Below, piece by piece: positions 6,097-8,817 of a stretch of DNA of 8,817 bases (positions are counted from its first letter, which is position 1; every line of letters starts with the position of its first letter). Source of the DNA: an uncultured Clostridia bacterium (lineage in GTDB: Bacteria; Bacillota; Clostridia; Oscillospirales; Acutalibacteraceae); assembly GCA_946186725.1 (NCBI GenBank), contig CAMHOI010000033.1, positions 1 through 8,817 on the forward strand, given 5' to 3'. The notes beneath the pieces are model-generated. The model was given only the letters and a program-made list of their open reading frames with translations, made no database searches and was not told where the DNA came from. Both the position numbers and the translations under genes were made by a program.

Positions 6097-6195
6097 GTTA
6101 AAAGGGAGTAGTTGTCACACGCGCCCAACAATCTCTGCCGCTCCGGCGGCATGGACGCGCGCCTTTTTCCAAAGCAAAGGAACGAGACTTTTAAC
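6097..6195 (+). promoter_or_regulatory. yybP-ykoY manganese riboswitch aptamer
   Basis: The leader has the hallmarks of the yybP-ykoY (Mn2+) class. GTTAAAAG (6097-6104) pairs perfectly with CTTTTAAC (6188-6195) as an 8-bp P1. The conserved GGGAGTAG follows at 6104-6111, and AACGAGAC (6181-6188) precedes the closing P1 strand. Internal helices are visible: CGCGC 6120-6124 with GCGCG 6157-6161, GCCGC 6137-6141 with GCGGC 6146-6150, and CCTTT 6162-6166 with AAAGG 6176-6180. The region CCCAACA...CATGGA also resembles the family. In this class Mn2+ binding stabilises the aptamer and turns expression on. Here the P1 3' strand and the AACGAGAC segment overlap the 5' arm of the terminator at 6181-6225, so aptamer and terminator exclude each other. 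Family recognition is from memory of the consensus; a covariance-model search was not run. Confidence 0.85.
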
Positions 6196-6225
6196 GCCCA
6201 CACGGGCGCGGAGTCTCGTTTTTTT
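6181..6225 (+). terminator. Riboswitch expression-platform terminator
   Basis: A 9-bp outer stem, AACGAGACT (6181-6189) with AGTCTCGTT (6212-6220), encloses an inner stem CGCCC/GGGCG (6195-6199 with 6204-6208). The Ts at 6219-6225 form the U-tract. Its 5' arm reuses the aptamer core and the first bases of the P1 3' strand. It ends 24 nt before the exchanger start, so it controls that gene and does not end the upstream one alone. Confidence 0.88.
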
Positions 6226-6249
6226 ACCATTTGACGTGAGGTGAACGGT

Positions 6250-7290
6250 TTGGAAACCATACTCGGCTTCTTCAACGACAACATCATCGGCATCCTCATC
6301 CTCTTCGGCGTGGGGCTCTTCTTCATCGTCAAGGGCGGCGACTTCTTTGTCGACGCGGCGAGCTGGCTGGCCGAGGTGTCCGGCATTCCCAAATTCATCA
6401 TCGGCGCGACGGTGGTCAGCTTTGCCACCACCCTGCCCGAGCTGCTGACCTCCTCCTTCGCCACGGTGGAGGCGGTGCAAAGCCCCCTGCACGAGGGGCT
6501 GGAGTTGGCCATCGGCAACGCCGTCGGCTCCGTGACCGCCAACATCGGGCTCATCCTCGGCATTTCCCTGGTCTGCATCCCCTCGGTCATCAACCGGCGT
6601 GAATTCGCGGGGCAGGCCGTTATCATGCTCGGCGCGGCCGCCTTCCTGTGCGGTTCGGCGGCGGCCGGCTCCGTTTCCTTGTGGATGAGCGGGATCCTGC
6701 TTGCCCTCTTCGCGGTGTTCATGGTGCTCAACGTGCGCAACGCGTTCCGGACCCGGGGCGACGCCGTCGTCGAGCTCAAGGGGGAGCGTCCCACCGGCAA
6801 GGTGGTCGCCGTCAACCTCATCAAGTTCGTCCTCGGCGCGGCGGGTATCGTCGTCGGCGCCGATATGCTGGTCAAGTACGGCACCCGGATCGCCGAGATC
6901 AGCGGCATCCCCGAGAACATCATCGCCATCACCATGGTCGCCATCGGCACCTCCCTGCCCGAGCTGGTCACCACCCTGACCGCCATCGCCAAGAAGCAGT
7001 CCTCCCTCTCGGTGGGCAACATCATCGGCGCCAACGTCTTCGACCTGACGCTCATCCTGCCCGTCTGCTCCTTCATCTCGGGCGGCACGCTGGAGGTCCC
7101 GGCCAAGGCCTACGCCGCCGCCTGGCCGGCCGTTTTCCGGGGCGGGCTGGACATCCCCGTCTGCCTCGCGGTGGGGCTGATCGCCGTGGTGCCGCCCCTG
7201 ATTACGAGGCGATTCTACCGCTGGCAGGGCATCCTGTTGCTGGCGACCTACGCCATCTACATCGCCGCCGCCTGCCTGCTGCAGGCGTAA
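6250..7290 (+). CDS. Na+/Ca2+ exchanger (CaCA) family antiporter under a Mn2+ riboswitch
   Basis: The product is a CaCA-superfamily (YrbG-like) cation antiporter of about 346 residues with some ten transmembrane helices in two inverted halves. The alpha-1 repeat reads GATVVSFATTLPELLTS (E64) and GNAVGSVTANIGLILG (about 89-104). The alpha-2 repeat reads ITMVAIGTSLPELVTT (E238) and GNIIGANVFDLTLILP (about 256-271). The two acidic residues are the expected ion ligands. A hydrophilic loop of about 25 residues (NVRNAFRTRGDAVVELKGERPTGK) joins the halves. Control by a Mn2+ riboswitch suggests efflux of Mn2+ and/or Ca2+ when Mn2+ is high; the true substrate is inferred. The start is taken as TTG 6250 because GAGGTG lies 6 nt upstream. 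A GTG at 6241 is in frame but its nearest purine run abuts it. Three extra residues would result. A strong terminator follows. Confidence 0.92.
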   Translation: METILGFFNDNIIGILILFGVGLFFIVKGGDFFVDAASWLAEVSGIPKFIIGATVVSFATTLPELLTSSFATVEAVQSPLHEGLELAIGNAVGSVTANIGLILGISLVCIPSVINRREFAGQAVIMLGAAAFLCGSAAAGSVSLWMSGILLALFAVFMVLNVRNAFRTRGDAVVELKGERPTGKVVAVNLIKFVLGAAGIVVGADMLVKYGTRIAEISGIPENIIAITMVAIGTSLPELVTTLTAIAKKQSSLSVGNIIGANVFDLTLILPVCSFISGGTLEVPAKAYAAAWPAVFRGGLDIPVCLAVGLIAVVPPLITRRFYRWQGILLLATYAIYIAAACLLQA

Positions 7291-7293
7291 ACG

Positions 7294-7328
7294 AGACCCC
7301 CGGTCAAACGACCGGGGGTCTTCCTCTT
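7294..7328. terminator. Convergent (probably bidirectional) terminator
   Basis: A perfect 11-bp stem (7295-7305 with 7310-7320), extended by an A-T pair, has an AAAC loop. On the plus strand the tail is TTCCTCTT; on the minus strand it is TCTCGTTT. It sits between the convergent exchanger gene and the ferritin-like gene and can serve both, although neither U-tract is a pure T-run. Confidence 0.8.
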
Positions 7329-7758
7329 ACAAAAACCGTTTCATGCTTTCGATGGTGCGCTCCTGCTCGGTGATGGCGTGCTCCGCGATGTCGACGGCGC
7401 GGGTGGAGGCCGCCGGATTGTCGTGGATGGCCTTGAGCAGCTCGATGTTGCCCATGGTGCAGCCCTGGATCATCATTTCCGCCGCGCGCGAAACGTCCCG
7501 CTTGCGGTTGAGCTGGGCATTGATGGCGGTGCGCATCATCATCTTGACAGACTGAGGATTGCGCCCCGAATGACAGCCCAGAGAGGCCAGCGTGTTGTGG
7601 GCCTCGTCGACCACGGTGCGGTAGCGGTTCCGGCTGCGGGACAGCTCCTGCCGCAGATGGTCGTTGTCCACGTGGCGGAGAACCGCCTTCACCGAATCCC
7701 GCCCGAAGGCCGCCGTTTTCTCCACTTCGCTCAAGAGTCGTCTGGTATGGTCCGCCAT
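7327..7758 (-). CDS. Ferritin-like four-helix-bundle protein (DUF2383-like), probable sporulation gene
   Basis: The 143-residue, all-helical protein resembles a clostridial hypothetical family with a DUF2383/ferritin-like layout. Four amphipathic helices are visible at about 3-30, 33-61, 68-102 and 104-143. The segment AEMMIQGCTMGNIELLKAI (93-111) and the closing EHAITEQERTIESMKRFL are the parts I recognise. Acidic and histidine residues that could bind metal occur (E52, H54, E126, H127, E131), but I cannot assign a di-iron site. The ATG at 7758 is preceded by an AAAGGCGG ribosome binding site. The frame is open further upstream, but that part runs across the aspS terminator and 3' end. The promoter looks like a forespore sigma-G/F type, which suggests a spore or forespore role. 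It is a single-gene unit between two terminators. Family name is moderately sure; function unknown. Confidence 0.85.
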   Translation of the reverse strand: MADHTRRLLSEVEKTAAFGRDSVKAVLRHVDNDHLRQELSRSRNRYRTVVDEAHNTLASLGCHSGRNPQSVKMMMRTAINAQLNRKRDVSRAAEMMIQGCTMGNIELLKAIHDNPAASTRAVDIAEHAITEQERTIESMKRFL

Positions 7759-7782
7759 GCCGATCCCGCCTTTCTTCGGGAT

Positions 7783-7812
7783 TAGTATGACCCGCGTGCG
7801 TGCGCGCATACA
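7783..7812 (-). promoter_or_regulatory. Candidate sigma-G/sigma-F (forespore) promoter
   Basis: On the minus strand, TGTATG (7807-7812) is followed by 17 bp and CATACTA (7783-7789). CATACTA is the standard sigma-G -10 and fits CATNHTA. GTATG fits the GHATR -35 core at the expected spacing. A sigma-A reading (TTGTAT, CATACT) matches worse. The -35 abuts the T-run of the aspS terminator. Confidence 0.55.
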
Positions 7813-7847
7813 AAAACGCCAAAGGAAAGAGCTTCCTTTGGCGTTTT
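7812..7847 (-). terminator. Intrinsic terminator after aspS
   Basis: A perfect 15-bp stem (7813-7827 with 7833-7847) has a 5-nt loop. On the minus strand it ends in five Ts (complement of 7812-7816). It begins 3 bp after the aspS stop codon and isolates aspS from the ferritin-like gene. Confidence 0.93.
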
Positions 7848-7849
7848 CC

Positions 7850-8817
7850 TTATTCTTCCTCTTTGGCGGTGACGGCGATGGCCAACTCCTCCAGCTGGAG
7901 CGCGTCCACGCCGGCGGGCGCACCGCTCATCAACTCGCCCGAATTGGCGACCTTGGGGAAGGCGACCACGTCCCGCAGACTGTCCGAGCCGGTCATCAGC
8001 ATGCACAGGCGGTCGAGGCCGATGCCCATGCCCCCGTGCGGGGGCGCCCCGTAGCGGTAGGCGTCAATGAGAAAGCCGAACTTCTGCTGCGCCTCCTCGT
8101 CGGTCAGGCCGAGCGCGGCGAACATATGCCGCTGGAGGGCGGGATCGGTGATGCGCATGGAGCCGCTGGACAGCTCGATGCCGTTGAGCACCAGGTCGTA
8201 GGCGTCGGCGAAGACCCTGCCGGGATCGCTGTCCAGATAGGGCAGGCACTCCTTGAGCGGCGCGGTAAAGGGGTGGTGCATGGCGTCCCAGCGCCCCGTC
8301 TCCTCGTTATACTCGAAGAAGGGGAACTCGGTGATCCACAGGAAGCGCCACTGTCCCTCGGGGATCAGGTCGAGCTTTTTGGCCACGCTCAGGCGCAGGG
8401 CGCCCAGCACCGAGAGCGCCAGCGGCTTGCGGTCGGCAACGATGAGAACGACGTCTCCCTTTTCGGCGCCCGTGCGCGCGAGGATGGCGGCCATCTCCTG
8501 CTCGGTCATAAACTTGGCAAAGGAGCAGGTGGGCGCGTCCTCCACCCAGCGGATGTATGCCAGCCCCTTGGCGCCGATGCCGCGGGCGTCCTCGGTCAGC
8601 TTGTCGATCTCCTTGCGGGTGAGGAGGGCGGCGCCGCCCTTGGCGGTGATGGCGCGCACCGTGCCGCCGGCCCTGACCGTGTCGGCGAAGACGCCGAAGC
8701 CGCAGTCGGCGACCAGGTCGGAGAGATCCTCAATGGTCATGTCAAAGCGGACGTCGGGCTTGTCCGAGCCGTATTTCTCCATCGCCTCGGTGTAGGTCAT
8801 GCGGGGCAGCGGCGTCT
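7850..8817 (-). CDS. aspS: Aspartyl-tRNA synthetase, C-terminal part (N-terminus off the right edge)
   Basis: About 322 codons are present, continuing beyond the right edge; the full enzyme is near 590 residues. AspRS charges tRNA-Asp with aspartate. The fragment opens with TPLPRMTYTEAMEKYGSDKPDVRF, a hallmark of bacterial-type AspRS after motif 2. The bacterial GAD insertion domain follows (about VFADTVRAGGTVRAITAKGG through the EGQWRFLWITEFPFFEY return). Then come DAMHHPFTAP, NGIELSSGSMRI, class II motif 3 (GGMGIGLDRLCMLMTGSDSLRDVVAFPK), and the C-terminal SGELMSGAPAGVDALQLEELAI. The anticodon-binding domain and motif 2 are outside the window, so discriminating versus non-discriminating type cannot be judged. 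A strong terminator lies immediately downstream. The ATG at 8800 is internal, not the start. Confidence 0.97.
   Translation of the reverse strand, partial: TPLPRMTYTEAMEKYGSDKPDVRFDMTIEDLSDLVADCGFGVFADTVRAGGTVRAITAKGGAALLTRKEIDKLTEDARGIGAKGLAYIRWVEDAPTCSFAKFMTEQEMAAILARTGAEKGDVVLIVADRKPLALSVLGALRLSVAKKLDLIPEGQWRFLWITEFPFFEYNEETGRWDAMHHPFTAPLKECLPYLDSDPGRVFADAYDLVLNGIELSSGSMRITDPALQRHMFAALGLTDEEAQQKFGFLIDAYRYGAPPHGGMGIGLDRLCMLMTGSDSLRDVVAFPKVANSGELMSGAPAGVDALQLEELAIAVTAKEEE

Noticed and set aside
5991..7106. A 371-codon open frame on the minus strand
   Set aside because: It is antisense to the exchanger and crosses the riboswitch. Its Met/Ser/Thr-rich translation mirrors the hydrophobic codons of the real gene.
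6648..7373. A 241-codon open frame on the plus strand
   Set aside because: It is an Arg/Gly-rich out-of-frame reading of the exchanger that runs through the convergent terminator.
1..8817. Mobile elements, CRISPR repeats, tRNA or rRNA genes, phage genes
   Set aside because: No transposase, integrase or phage protein, no regular spaced repeats, no tRNA-like cloverleaf and no rRNA segment was seen. All inverted repeats are explained as terminators, riboswitch helices or the paired operators.

Overview
The window reads as a GC-rich, endospore-forming member of the Clostridia (Oscillospiraceae/Ruminococcaceae-like). The basis is recognisable SpoIID and SpoIIID, Firmicutes-type purine-rich ribosome binding sites, intrinsic terminators after almost every transcription unit, a yybP-ykoY manganese riboswitch, and gut-Clostridia-type hypothetical proteins. 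The genus cannot be fixed from this sequence. Nothing points to a phage, insertion sequence, integron, CRISPR array, tRNA or rRNA, so this looks like chromosomal housekeeping sequence.

Layout, left to right. (1) A minus-strand glycoside hydrolase family 31 gene with its own promoter; it runs off the left edge. (2) A minus-strand sporulation pair, spoIID then spoIIID, ending in an intrinsic terminator at 1855-1886. A sigma-E-like promoter for spoIIID overlaps the spoIID stop codon. (3) Divergently, a plus-strand two-gene module: a small three-helix membrane protein (DUF6442-like) overlapping a 68-residue Xre/Cro regulator. It has a strong promoter and two copies of an 18-bp palindrome. (4) A promoter fused to that module's terminator, driving a Si-type citrate synthase and, 10 bp later, an unknown polytopic membrane protein. 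(5) A promoter inside the end of that membrane gene, a yybP-ykoY-type Mn2+ riboswitch with terminator, and the Na+/Ca2+-exchanger-family transporter it controls. (6) A convergent terminator, then a minus-strand ferritin-like four-helix protein with a sigma-G/F-like promoter. (7) The terminator and C-terminal part of aspS, which runs off the right edge.

Functionally, three themes stand out: sporulation (spoIID, spoIIID and a probably forespore-expressed ferritin-like gene), metal homeostasis (riboswitch plus exchanger), and a self-regulated membrane-protein/HTH module of unknown purpose. The last is the best candidate for an undescribed system. Intergenic space is tight: no gap exceeds about 170 bp, and most gaps are filled by identifiable promoters, operators and terminators. 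In several places these signals share bases with each other or with coding sequence.
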